Of a stretch of 64,000 nucleotides of DNA, positions 30,966 through 39,511 are shown in pieces. The notes below the pieces were generated by a model. The model made no database searches. It was not told where the DNA came from and saw only the letters and a program-made list of their open reading frames with translations. This DNA is from Pirellulimonas nuda (GTDB lineage: Bacteria; Planctomycetota; Planctomycetia; Pirellulales; Lacipirellulaceae): the NCBI RefSeq assembly GCF_007750855.1, contig NZ_CP036291.1, forward strand, positions 2,852,001-2,916,000. The letters run 5' to 3'. Both the position numbers and the translations under genes were made by a program. How positions within the stretch are numbered: the first letter of the stretch is position 1; the number at the start of each line of letters is the position of its first letter.

Positions 30966-31460
30966 TTAGAGCTTTCCCAGAACACCGGCGGCGCCGAGCG
31001 TGCTGTAGGCGAAAGAGAGTTGTAGCATGGCGAGGTAGTTGTTAGACTTTTTCTCCCAGCGGACGAGCAGCCGTCGGAAGCGGTTGGTCCAGGAGTGGGT
31101 CCGCTCGACGACCCACCACCTTGCCTTGAACCGCTTGCTCTTCTTTCGCTGCGATGTTTCCTGGCCACGCGACTTCACATGCGGCCGGAAGTTACGCCGC
31201 TTCAAGAACCGGCGGACGTCCTGCGAGTCGTACCCCTTGTCGAGGCAGACGTGCTGATGCCGATGACGAGTCGGCTGCGGTCGTGAGATGGGGACGCTGT
31301 CGAGCGTCGCCTTGAGGAGCTTGATGTCGTGCGTGTTGGCCCCGCTCACCGCGACGCCCAAAGGTAAGCGCCCACCAGCACCATGAGCTTGGCAGCGTGC
31401 CGCCACTATCCGCAGCTTCTCTGAGGCCGTCCAACGACGACGCTTCGCCTTCTCGCTCAT
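30966..31460 (-). pseudogene. Chimeric transposase: IS66/IS3-type N-terminus on IS5 C-terminus
   Basis: A 164-aa frame begins with a strong AGGAGG and MSEKAKRRRWTASEKLRIVA, the start of an IS66/IS3-type helix-turn-helix transposase subunit. After about 25 residues it continues in frame as the C-terminal half of an IS5-family DDE transposase (LPLGVAVSGANTHDIKLL, VCLDKGYDSQDVRRFLK, RWVVERTHSWTNRFRRLL). The IS5 N-terminal half, with the first catalytic Asp, is absent, so it cannot transpose. The junction is near 31375-31395. It is one of at least three IS fragments stacked between the GH78 and sulfatase genes. Confidence 0.75.
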
Positions 31461-31514
31461 CGTCTCCTCCTTCCTGGAATTAGCCCAGGAGTCTACCAAG
31501 GAAAGAGGGGGATG

Positions 31515-31736
31515 CTAACTTGACGATAGTCCCTCTTGGGGAGATGCACTACAATAACCGGATCGATGGTGCGCCGAAGCGCGAAGGCGGCCGGTCTGCT
31601 CGGGGGCCGCCAGCAACTGACGTGCAACGGCGCCACGACTAATCCCCAGCTCCCGAGCGATCCGCCGCTGCGACCAGCCTTGCAACTGTAACGTCCTAAT
31701 GGACAACACTTTAGCCACCTTCAATCGGTTCGCCAT
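31515..31736 (-). pseudogene. IS21 istA 5' fragment
   Basis: From an ATG at 31736 the frame reads MANRLKVAKVLSIRTLQLQ then GWSQRRIARELGISRGAVAR, the N-terminal helix-turn-helix of IS21-family IstA transposases. Homology stops after about 50 residues and the frame ends at 31515. The DDE domain and istB are missing. The 270 bp to the right (31737-32006) show no further recognisable gene. Confidence 0.75.
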
Positions 31737-32006
31737 GCGATCAGTTCCATTGCTCAGACGAAAGCAATGCAGCCTACGCGGCAAACCGCCTTAGTGGCCC
31801 TGTTTCAAGCGCCTGTCGCTGGTACTGTTTGAGCGCCCCGTGACAGCTCCGGTTAGGGCCCCCAGCGGGAGCTTCGCCCGGCAGCGAGAACAGCCGGAGC
31901 AGCCGGTGTGCGTGAAGACCCTCCAACATCAGCGCGTACGGAAACCCAGCCTATCCCGGCGGCCGGCTCCGCGGCTCACCCGCCGTGCTGCTTGGCCGCG
32001 TGGCCT

Positions 32007-33491
32007 TCAATGAGCGTCGCATCGTGTGCGGAGCTGTTCTAGCTGGCTTGCGTGGCGAGGGACCTCAGCAAGGTTCTTCAGCTCCAGGGGGTCGTGTTCG
32101 AGGTCGAAGAGCTGCTCGTAGACGGGGTCGGTCTCTGGGTAGCGGATGTACTTCCATCGCTGCGTTCGGACGCCCTCGGTGACCGCGATGGACAGGCGTG
32201 GCGGGTCCGGGGTATAGACGTGCCGGTAGTAGAAGTCCTCGCGCAGCGGGGCCTCGGGTTCGCGCAACACGGGCGTCAGATCGCGGCCTTGCATCGACGC
32301 CGGCGGGGCAATGCCGGCAAGCGAAAGCATCGTCGGCGCCAAGTCGATGCTGAGCGCCATCTGATCGCGGGGCTGTGTGGCGTTCTTGGACGGGTTCCTG
32401 GGATCAAGAATGATCAGCGGGACCCGGATAGAGTTCTCGTACATCAGCCACTTCCCCGTCAGGCCATGGTCGCCCAGCAAGCTGCCGTGATCGGAAGAGA
32501 AGATGACGATCGTGTTTTGGTCCAGCTTGAGACGTTTGAGCGCAGCCAGGATTTCTCCGACGGCTGTGTCGGCGCGCGTGACCGTGCGGTAAAACGTCCG
32601 CAGCTCTTGCTGGTAGCGCTGCGGGTGGTTCAGGTACCCGCGGCTGTTGTCTGCGTTGAGCGACGTCTTGATGAATTCGGGCTGGTTCTCAAAGGCTTCC
32701 GGGTTGAACGTGGGCGAAGGGGGAAGCTCCACGTTCTCGTACGGGTTGGGGGCCGCGGGATCGAAATAGTTGAACGGGCCATGCGGTTCCTTGAAGGCGA
32801 CCGTCAAACAGAACGGCTGCTCCGCCGGATTGGATTGCAGGAACGCGATTGCTTTCTCCGTCATGACCTCCGTTAGGTAGCGCGGCTCGCCATCCACCTT
32901 CTGAAGGAAACGGATGCTCTGAGGGAAACCGTACCAGGCGTCGAACCGGTCGGCGGGGAGGGAAAGCGGCTTCGTGTTCCCCGACGGGTTTCCGATCGCG
33001 TACTTGCCCAGGTAGCCCGTACGGTAGCCCGCCTCTCGCAGCAAGGCAGGGTAGGTCTGATCAAAGGCTTCTGCGCTCAGTGGCTGCTTGAAGTCCTCGA
33101 TGCCGTGGCGGTCCATCGTCTGACCGGTCAAGATGCAAGCGCGATTGCTGCAGCAAATCGCCGTCGTCACAAAGGCGTTGTTGAACAGCGTGCCTCGTCG
33201 CGCAAGGGCGTCCAGATGCGGCGTTTGGATGGCGTCGTTGCCCATCGCGCCCAAGCAGTTCTGCGGCTGGTCGTCGGTGAACATGAACAGAATGTTCGGG
33301 CGGACGTTTTCGTTTGGCGGGCTGGGTTTGTCTGCAAGGCCCTGCTTGACTGCGAGGCCGGGTTCGTCCGCGAGGCCGGGTTCGCCTGCGAGGCTGGGCT
33401 TGTCGACCCAGCCGAGGAGCAAGCCGACGGCGAGAAGCAACGCCTTCCCAAGCACGCACGTGAACGCGGCGGGTTGAGCCGGATGGGTCAT
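32007..33491 (-). CDS. Secreted type I sulfatase with CCSNR signature and N-terminal hexapeptide repeats
   Basis: This is a 494-aa sulfatase. The start at 33491 has GGAAAG about 8 bp upstream and gives a signal peptide (FTCVLGKALLLAVGLLLGW). A stretch of six-residue repeats (DKPSLA, GEPGLA, DEPGLA, VKQGLA, DKPSPP) follows directly. The catalytic domain has NILFMFTDDQPQNCLGAMG and the signature AICCSNRACILTG: Cys113 should become formylglycine, but the Pro/Ala and Ser positions are Ser and Asn while Arg117 is kept. KEPHGPFNYFDP and IFSSDHGSLLGDHGL supply metal and substrate motifs. The C-terminus ends with a YEQLFDLEHDPLELKNLA block. It is divergent from the esterase-PSD1-DUF1501 operon with a shared 169-bp upstream region. 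Confidence 0.9.
   Translation of the reverse strand: MTHPAQPAAFTCVLGKALLLAVGLLLGWVDKPSLAGEPGLADEPGLAVKQGLADKPSPPNENVRPNILFMFTDDQPQNCLGAMGNDAIQTPHLDALARRGTLFNNAFVTTAICCSNRACILTGQTMDRHGIEDFKQPLSAEAFDQTYPALLREAGYRTGYLGKYAIGNPSGNTKPLSLPADRFDAWYGFPQSIRFLQKVDGEPRYLTEVMTEKAIAFLQSNPAEQPFCLTVAFKEPHGPFNYFDPAAPNPYENVELPPSPTFNPEAFENQPEFIKTSLNADNSRGYLNHPQRYQQELRTFYRTVTRADTAVGEILAALKRLKLDQNTIVIFSSDHGSLLGDHGLTGKWLMYENSIRVPLIILDPRNPSKNATQPRDQMALSIDLAPTMLSLAGIAPPASMQGRDLTPVLREPEAPLREDFYYRHVYTPDPPRLSIAVTEGVRTQRWKYIRYPETDPVYEQLFDLEHDPLELKNLAEVPRHASQLEQLRTRCDAH
33315..33404 (-). repeat. Five imperfect 18-bp tandem repeats inside sulfatase gene
   Basis: Units of 18 bp at 33315, 33333, 33351, 33369 and 33387; the third and fourth differ at three positions (tgcgaggccgggttcgtc / cgcgaggccgggttcgcc). 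They encode six-residue repeats between the signal peptide and the catalytic domain and keep the frame. Confidence 0.85.
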
Positions 33492-33660
33492 CGTAATTCT
33501 TTCCGAAGGTACGGAAATTGCGTGCGTTGGGCACAAATCGGTATGAATCGTCAAGACGACTATTGTAGACTGTGGCCAGCGACGCGGCCGTCGCGGGTGT
33601 CGCGGCCTTCGGGAGTGTCGTTGGGAGTGTCGTTGACGCCTGCTACGAGGAGTTGTGCTG
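33492..33660. promoter_or_regulatory. Divergent promoter region with a 12-bp tandem repeat
   Basis: This 169-bp space between the minus-strand sulfatase and the plus-strand esterase must hold both promoters. It contains an exact tandem duplication gggagtgtcgtt at 33611-33622 and 33623-33634, 26 bp before the esterase ATG, and the ribosome binding site gaggag at 33647-33652. No -35/-10 pair is convincing. Confidence 0.5.
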
Positions 33661-34569
33661 ATGGTCTCCCAGCATACTACCCGCTCCATCGTGATCTGGC
33701 TTTCGCTCGCGAGCGTCGCCACACGCGCTGTTGCGGTTGAGCCCACCGCCAAGGAATCCCCGGGCGCCTTTGGCGCCGCACGCGTGATCGCGCTGTACGA
33801 CGGCGCCGCGCCGGGTTCTGAAGGCTGGGACTACGAGGAGAAAATCGTCCAAGGGCGGAGTGGCCCTCAGGTCCGCAACGTCGTGCGGCCGACCCTGCTG
33901 TACTTTCCCGCAGCCAAGCCAGTGGGCGCCGCCATGCCAGCGGGCGCCGCCATGATCGTCGCTCCCGGCGGGGGCAATCGGACGCTGATGATGGGTTACG
34001 AGGGAGTCGATATCGCCAAGCGACTCAACGCGTCGGGCATCGACGCGTTCGTCTTGAAGTACCGGCTCAAACAGACCGGCGACGGTGCGGATAGCGCCGA
34101 GCCCGCCGCCCTCGGCCCACAAGCCGGTCAGGACGTCCGGGCGTTGTCTGCAGAGGATGGACGCAGGGCGGTAGAGCTGGTCCGGTCACGTGCCGAGGAG
34201 TTTCGCCTCCGGCCCAACCGGATAGGAATGATCGGGTTTTCGGCGGGGGGTGGGCCCGTGCGAGGCGCGATGTCCGGCGACGCGGGCGCTCGGCCAGACA
34301 TCGCGGCGTTGATCTACGGCGCCGGCCGATCTGGCGAGAAGGCAACGGCGCCGGACCACGCGCCCCCCTTGTTCTTGGCGGTGGCTGCCGACGATCCCAA
34401 CGTCGAGGCGTCCATCGCAACGTTCATGGCGTGGCGAGCCGCGGACGCGCCGTGCGAGCTGCACGTGTTTCAGATGGGCGCCCACGGGTTCGTCGACCAG
34501 GGGGGTGGCGCCGATCACTTCATGGATCGATTGGTAGAGTGGATCCAGGTTAACGGTTGGCGCCCATGA
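33661..34569 (+). CDS. Exported alpha/beta hydrolase (esterase/acetylxylan-esterase-like)
   Basis: This is a 302-aa protein starting at the ATG 8 bp after GAGGAG; a GTG two codons earlier is too close to it. A signal peptide ends near TRAVAVEPT. The fold is alpha/beta hydrolase: an oxyanion loop APGGG, the nucleophile in GMIGFSAGGG (Ser194), an acid candidate in VAADDPNVE, and the catalytic His in QMGAHGFVDQG. Planctomycete relatives are often labelled acetylxylan esterase or 'xylanase B-like', and de-acetylation of a polysaccharide is a reasonable guess. An 18-bp duplication (33919-33954) adds PVGAAM/PAGAAM before the oxyanion loop. The stop overlaps the ATG of the PSD1 gene (ATGA), showing translational coupling. 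Confidence 0.85.
   Translation: MVSQHTTRSIVIWLSLASVATRAVAVEPTAKESPGAFGAARVIALYDGAAPGSEGWDYEEKIVQGRSGPQVRNVVRPTLLYFPAAKPVGAAMPAGAAMIVAPGGGNRTLMMGYEGVDIAKRLNASGIDAFVLKYRLKQTGDGADSAEPAALGPQAGQDVRALSAEDGRRAVELVRSRAEEFRLRPNRIGMIGFSAGGGPVRGAMSGDAGARPDIAALIYGAGRSGEKATAPDHAPPLFLAVAADDPNVEASIATFMAWRAADAPCELHVFQMGAHGFVDQGGGADHFMDRLVEWIQVNGWRP
33919..33954 (+). repeat. 18-bp tandem duplication in the hydrolase gene
   Basis: Two units, ccagtgggcgccgccatg and ccagcgggcgccgccatg, differ at one base and encode a six-residue repeat just before the oxyanion loop. Confidence 0.85.
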
Positions 34570-37193
34570 ATGTGCTCGTCCGAAGACTCTGTCTTGCGAT
34601 TCTCCCGGCGGCGGTCGCGTCGACCGCGACGCGCTTGCCAGCCCAGCAAGCTACAGCCCAGCAAGCTACAGCCCAGCAAGTCACGGCCGAGCCAATCACG
34701 ACCGAGCCAATCACGACCGAGGACACCGACGCGAAGGCGATCGCGTACTTCGAGAAGCACGTCCGTCCGGTGTTGGCCTCGCGGTGCTACTCCTGCCACT
34801 CGGCGCGCTCGGGCAACAGCGAAGGTGGTTTGGTGCTGGACCGCCGCCACGGCTGGGTGCAAGGGGGCGATCGAGGGACGGCCGTTGTTCCGGGCGACGC
34901 CGACGCGAGTCTGTTGATACGCGCTATCCGGTATTCCGATCCGGCTCTTCAGATGCCGCCGGACAAGGCGTTGCCCGATTCGACGATTGCGAGACTCGAG
35001 CGATGGGTCGAGGCGGGTGCGGTCGATCCTCGTGACGCGGCAGACGCGTCGCCAGAGCCCGGCTTTGTGGCGTCCGATCCCGTCTCCGGGCGCCAGCACT
35101 GGGCGTACCGTCCGCTGCAACAGGGTCCGCATGCCGCAGAACCACTGCTGCGTGAACGATCCAGCAGCCGGTGGGCTCGCTCGCCGATTGACGCGATGGT
35201 CCTCGCCCGGTTGCAGGCGGCTGGCTTACGGCCCGCCCCGGATGCAGACCGCAGCACGCTGGCCCGCCGGGTCTACATCCAGTTGGCGGGATTGCCGCCA
35301 AGCCCGGCCGAGCTAGCGAAGTTCTTGTCGGACCAGCAGCCCGGCGCGGTGGAGCGGATGGTCGACCGTTTGTTGGAGTCGCCCCGGTTCGGTCAGCGGT
35401 GGGGCCGACACTGGCTCGACTTGGCGCGGTACGCCGACTCCAACGGGCTGGACGAAAACTTCTTGTTCCGCGAAGCGTGGCGCTACCGCAACCAAGTCAT
35501 CGACGCGTTCAATGCAGACGTCCCGCTGGACCAGTTTATCCGCGAGCAGATCGCCGGCGACCTGCTCCCCTACGACTCCGTCGCTCAAAGGGATCGGCAA
35601 CGCATCGCCGCGGGGTTTCTTGTGATCGGACCCAAGGTTCTGCTCATCAACGAAACAGAACGGATGCAGCAGCGGATGGACGTGGCGGATGAGTTGATCG
35701 ATACGATTGGCAAGGCGATCCTGGGCCAGACGCTTGGCTGTGCGCGGTGCCACGACCACAAGTTTGATCCGATCCCGACCAGCGACTACTACGCGTTGGC
35801 CGGGATCCTGGCGTCGACACAGGTCGTCGAAGAACGCCAGATGCTCAATCAAACGCGTGTGATGGAACGCCTGGTGGGGATCGGCGTCGACGGCGGCCAA
35901 CGCGACGACGCGTACGAACGGTACTGGATCGACCGCAAGAAGAGTTCGGGACGCCAGGAGCGTGTCCGGCGTTCCCTCGCGTTGCTGAAGGGGGGCGACA
36001 CGTTGGGGCTTCAGCAGTTGCATGAAGAACAGCCGGCCGACGTCGACCCGATCGCCCTGGACGGTTGCCGCCCGTTCGGCGAACGCATCGCGGCCCAGCA
36101 GGCGATCTTGAAGAAGCTGAAGGATTTTCAGGCGAACCCGCCCCCCATCCCTCCCCGCGCGATGATTCCCTGCGATGTGGATCAACCGGCGGACGAGGCG
36201 ATCCGCTTGGCCGGGCAGGTGGACCGCCCCGGGGCCCTCGTGCCGCGCGGATTCCTCAGCGTCTTGACCGATCGTGACGCCCAGATCCCAGAAGATGCGA
36301 GTGGCCGCTTGGAGCTCGCGGATTGGCTGACCGACACCAACGGAGGCGCCGGGCATCTGACCGCTCGCGTTTTCGCCAACCGGGTTTGGCGCCACTTGAT
36401 CGGTTGCGGGATTGTGCGGACCGTCGACAATTTCGGACGGACCGGAGAACCGCCCAGCCATCCCGAGTTGCTCGACTACCTGGCCGCCGAGTTGATTGAA
36501 TCGGGCTGGTCGACCAAGGCGCTGGTCCGGACGATCGTCCTTAGCCGCACGTTCGCCATGAGCAGCCAGCACGACGCGCTGGGGCATTCGATCGACCCCG
36601 ACAACCGCTTGCTGTGGCGAGCCCACCGCCGCCGCATGGACCCCGAGACCTTTCGCGACGCGATGCTGTTGGCGTCGGGCTCGCTGGACTTAGAGCCGGT
36701 CGGCTCGACCGTCGATTACCTCGGCGATCAAGCAACGTCGGTCGGCGCGAACAAGGTGCGGCGTCGCACCGACTTTGCCTGCCGAAGCGTCTACCTGCCC
36801 GTCATCCGCAACGACCTCCCCGAGCTGTTCGACGCCTTCGATTTCACGGACCCTCAAGCAACGACGGGCATGCGTCCGGACACGATGGTGGGCGCGCAGG
36901 GGCTGTTCGTGCTCAACGACGCATCCGTGTTGGCCGCATCCGATGCGGTCGCGGAGCGGCTGATGGCCGCCGTCGGCCCGGGCAGCGGATCCGATCTCCG
37001 GCGTGTGGACCAGATGTATCAATGGATCGTCGGCGAGCCGGCGCAGGCCGCCGAGGCGGATGAGGCGCTGGCCTTCATCCGACACACGGAGTCCCGGCTT
37101 CAGGACCAGGAGGACGCGGGGCGCCGGTTGCGCGCCTGGTCGGTCGCTTGTCAAGCGCTATTCGCATCGAGCCGCTTTCAGATCATCGAGTAA
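34566..37193 (+). CDS. PSD1 and planctomycete cytochrome c domain protein (DUF1549/DUF1553)
   Basis: This is an 875-aa exported protein. After the signal peptide and a Gln/Thr/Glu-rich linker of five-residue repeats comes a planctomycete-type cytochrome c domain with a heme motif CYSCHS (C74, C77, H78) and GGLVLDRRHGW. The PSD1/DUF1549 domain (LARRVYIQLAGLPPSPAE, WGRHWLDLARYADSNGLDEN, RYRNQVIDAFNADVP, DHKFDPI with a second CARCH heme-like motif) follows. DUF1553 (RVFANRVWRHLIGCGIVRT, PSHPELLDYLAAELIESGW, RRMDPETFRDAMLLASG) forms the C-terminal half. The family is ubiquitous in Planctomycetota and nearly always precedes a DUF1501 gene, as here. A redox role with polysaccharide catabolism is suspected but undefined. 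It overlaps the hydrolase gene by 4 bp. Confidence 0.93.
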   Translation: MNVLVRRLCLAILPAAVASTATRLPAQQATAQQATAQQVTAEPITTEPITTEDTDAKAIAYFEKHVRPVLASRCYSCHSARSGNSEGGLVLDRRHGWVQGGDRGTAVVPGDADASLLIRAIRYSDPALQMPPDKALPDSTIARLERWVEAGAVDPRDAADASPEPGFVASDPVSGRQHWAYRPLQQGPHAAEPLLRERSSSRWARSPIDAMVLARLQAAGLRPAPDADRSTLARRVYIQLAGLPPSPAELAKFLSDQQPGAVERMVDRLLESPRFGQRWGRHWLDLARYADSNGLDENFLFREAWRYRNQVIDAFNADVPLDQFIREQIAGDLLPYDSVAQRDRQRIAAGFLVIGPKVLLINETERMQQRMDVADELIDTIGKAILGQTLGCARCHDHKFDPIPTSDYYALAGILASTQVVEERQMLNQTRVMERLVGIGVDGGQRDDAYERYWIDRKKSSGRQERVRRSLALLKGGDTLGLQQLHEEQPADVDPIALDGCRPFGERIAAQQAILKKLKDFQANPPPIPPRAMIPCDVDQPADEAIRLAGQVDRPGALVPRGFLSVLTDRDAQIPEDASGRLELADWLTDTNGGAGHLTARVFANRVWRHLIGCGIVRTVDNFGRTGEPPSHPELLDYLAAELIESGWSTKALVRTIVLSRTFAMSSQHDALGHSIDPDNRLLWRAHRRRMDPETFRDAMLLASGSLDLEPVGSTVDYLGDQATSVGANKVRRRTDFACRSVYLPVIRNDLPELFDAFDFTDPQATTGMRPDTMVGAQGLFVLNDASVLAASDAVAERLMAAVGPGSGSDLRRVDQMYQWIVGEPAQAAEADEALAFIRHTESRLQDQEDAGRRLRAWSVACQALFASSRFQIIE
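34639..34728 (+). repeat. Six 15-bp tandem units in the PSD1 gene
   Basis: Units at 34639, 34654, 34669, 34684, 34699 and 34714. The first two (cagcccagcaagcta) are identical and the third differs only at its last three bases; the fourth and fifth (cggccgagccaatca / cgaccgagccaatca) differ once. They encode AQQAT, AQQAT, AQQVT, AEPIT, TEPIT and TEDTD between the signal peptide and the cytochrome domain. Confidence 0.88.
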
Positions 37194-37209
37194 GCCAGGT
37201 TGAGACGCC

Positions 37210-38631
37210 ATGCCACGCTGCAATCAGTTCGTTCCAACGTGCAGCCGCCGTGATCTATTGCGCGCGAGCGCCTGCGGCTTCGGGCAGGTGGCCCTGGCCG
37301 CGATGGCAGGCCGCTCGCTGGCCGGACCGAAGGTCGGCCCGACGCCTGGGCCCAAGATGCCGCCCCGCGCAAAGCGGGTGCTGTTCTTGTTCATGTGGGG
37401 CGGGCCCAGCCACGTCGACTTCTTTGATCCCAAGCCGCAGCTCAACAAGCGTTCGGGTCAGCCGCTCCACGCGTCGTCCGTCGGCGAGGCGACGGTCGGC
37501 GGTCCAGACCGTGAGCTGGGGAGGTTGCTCGGCTCCCCGTTCCGGTTCGCTCAACAGGGAGAGAGCGGCGTCTGGATGAATGCGTTGTTCCCGAACCTGG
37601 CCCAGCACGCGGACAAGATGTGCGTTATCCGATCGATGCATACCGAGGGGAACGCGCACGGCGAAGCCCTGCTGCGGCTGCACACCGGGCAGGCCAACCT
37701 GGTGCGACCGAGCGTCGGTGCTTGGGTGAGCTATGGCCTAGGGAGCGCGAACGAGAACCTGCCGGCGTTCGTCACGATCTCACCGCCGCGCGGCCACGGC
37801 GGCGCCCAGAACTACGGCAGCTCATTCCTGCCCGCCGTCCATCAGGGGACGGCGATCGGGTCGGCCGAGACGCCCATCACGCGGGCGAAGATCTCCAACC
37901 TCAAGAACCCGAGTCTCAGCCCGGAGCTGCAGCGGTCCCAGCTGGACTTGATTCAGTCGATCAACGCGCGGCACCTGCGACGCGTGGGCGTCGACCAACG
38001 CATCGAAGGGCTGATCGACAACTACGAGTTGGCGTTCCGGATGCAGTCGACCATCCCGGGCGTGATGGACCTCAGCGGAGAAACGAAAGCGACCCTCGAC
38101 CTGTACGGTATTGATGCCAGGCCCACCGACAATTTTGGCCGGCAATGCCTGCTGGCGAGAAAGTTTGCGGAGAACGGCGTGCGTTACATTCAGGTTTCGA
38201 CCGACTACACCTGGGATCACCACAAGCAGGTGGAGCAAGGGAGCATCGCCGAGGCCTCCAAGGTCGATCGCCCGATCGCGGGACTGCTGGCGGACCTCGC
38301 GCAACGCGGGCTGCTAGAAGACACCTTGGTGCTTTGGGGTGCGGAATTTGGGCGGACGCCGACGGCGGAGAACGGCGATGGACGCAACCACCACCCCAAG
38401 GCCTTCACGATGTGGATGGCCGGCGGGGGCTGCAAGCCCGGTTTGACCTACGGGGCGACCGACGACTTTGGTTACGCGCCGATCGAGAACCCCGTGCACA
38501 TGCATGACCTGCATGCGACGCTGCTGCACATGCTGGGGCTCGACCACGAAAAGCTCACCTACCGCCATGCCGGTCGCGACTTCCGGCTAACCGACGTCTA
38601 CGGCAACGTCGTGCACGACATTCTTTCCTGA
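37210..38631 (+). CDS. DUF1501 protein with Tat-type signal
   Basis: This 473-aa protein begins 16 bp after the PSD1 stop, completing the operon. The N-terminus has a twin-arginine motif (CSRRDLLRASACGFGQVAL). The DUF1501 domain belongs to the alkaline phosphatase/sulfatase superfamily: VLFLFMWGGPSHVDFFDPK near the N-terminus, the central block MCVIRSMHTEGNAHGEALLRL split around residue 145, DYTWDHHKQVEQGS, and LWGAEFGRTPTAENGDGRNH near the end (metal-site-like). Members have no agreed activity. The constant pairing with PSD1 proteins suggests one exported complex or pathway. The gene ends 50 bp before the insertion-sequence pile-up. Confidence 0.93.
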   Translation: MPRCNQFVPTCSRRDLLRASACGFGQVALAAMAGRSLAGPKVGPTPGPKMPPRAKRVLFLFMWGGPSHVDFFDPKPQLNKRSGQPLHASSVGEATVGGPDRELGRLLGSPFRFAQQGESGVWMNALFPNLAQHADKMCVIRSMHTEGNAHGEALLRLHTGQANLVRPSVGAWVSYGLGSANENLPAFVTISPPRGHGGAQNYGSSFLPAVHQGTAIGSAETPITRAKISNLKNPSLSPELQRSQLDLIQSINARHLRRVGVDQRIEGLIDNYELAFRMQSTIPGVMDLSGETKATLDLYGIDARPTDNFGRQCLLARKFAENGVRYIQVSTDYTWDHHKQVEQGSIAEASKVDRPIAGLLADLAQRGLLEDTLVLWGAEFGRTPTAENGDGRNHHPKAFTMWMAGGGCKPGLTYGATDDFGYAPIENPVHMHDLHATLLHMLGLDHEKLTYRHAGRDFRLTDVYGNVVHDILS

Positions 38632-38678
38632 TGGGCGTGACGGCGGCCTCGAAGGCGCGCGGTCAAGGGTAAGAAGTC

Positions 38679-39476
38679 CTAACTGGAATCCCTTCTCAGC
38701 ACGTTCCAGCAGACGAGACATTTTCCGAGATTGAGGAAGCCTTCGTGGATGTCGGCCCGTCGGTCGAAGCGGATCCTGAGGCGTTTGAAGTGATGCAGCC
38801 AAGCGATCGTCCTTGCAACGACCCAGCGGTAGAAGCCCCGTCCGCCGCCATGCTCGTCGCCACGGTGGGCGATGTCGGGCGCGATCCCGAGCCGCTCCAG
38901 CAGCAACCGGTTGGCGTCATCGTCGTAGGCCCGGTCGGCGAACGCAACGTCGGGCCGCGACCGCGGATGCCCTACCTTGCCGCGGACCGGAGGGATCTCC
39001 GCGATCAGCGCGGCCGTGGGCTTGCCGTCGTGCGAGTTGGCGGCCAAAAGCTCGGTCTGCAGCGGCACGCCATTGCCATCGGTGGCGAGGTGGTGCTTAC
39101 TGCCGGGCTTCCGGCGGTCGGTAGGGTTGGGGCCGGTCTCTTCGCCACCCCCCCACAGCGCGAACCGTGCCGCTATCGACCCCACACGCGACCAGTCGGT
39201 CTCTTCGGAGGCGCTAAGCTCGGCCAGCAGCAGCTCGTGGAGGCGGTGCCACACGCCGGCTTCTTGCCAGTCGCGGGCCCGCCGCCGCCAGGTCATGCCG
39301 CTGCCGCAGCCCATCTCCTGCGGGAGCATCTCCCAAGGGATGCCCCTCTTGAGCACGAACACGATGCCGGTAAGCGCGGAACGGTCGTCCACCGGCGGCC
39401 GACCCCCTTGGGGTCGCTCGGAGATCAGCGGCTCGATCTTCGTCCACAACTCGTCACGAACCAACGGTCCGGCCAT
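38679..39476 (-). pseudogene. IS5 transposase with two compensating frameshifts
   Basis: The open frame is 265 aa and starts MAGPLVRDELW after GGAGG. It has the IS5 N-domain (PVDDRSALTGIVFVLKRGI, PWEMLPQEMGCGSGMTWRRR) and late DDE motifs (PNPTDRRKPGSKHHLATDG, DVAFADRAYDDDANRLLLER). Where the first catalytic Asp should be, it reads VGSIAARFALWGGG. The same bases one frame over read GVDSGTVRAVGG, the expected motif. A one-base loss near 39180-39186 and an extra base in the C7 run at 39148-39154 therefore cancel in length, but destroy the catalytic Asp. The element should be immobile unless helped in trans. Confidence 0.75.
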
Positions 39477-39511
39477 CATGCGCCTCCAAGAGAGAGAGAA
39501 GGGGGATCCAG
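38683..39511 (-). mobile_element. IS5-family element, inactive
   Basis: Imperfect inverted ends: ctggaatcccttctc at the left (38683-38697) and gagaagggggatccag at the right (39496-39511). One transposase frame lies between them. The left end sits 52 bp after the DUF1501 gene; the right end overlaps the tip of the neighbouring ISAs1 element by 3 bp. Confidence 0.65.
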
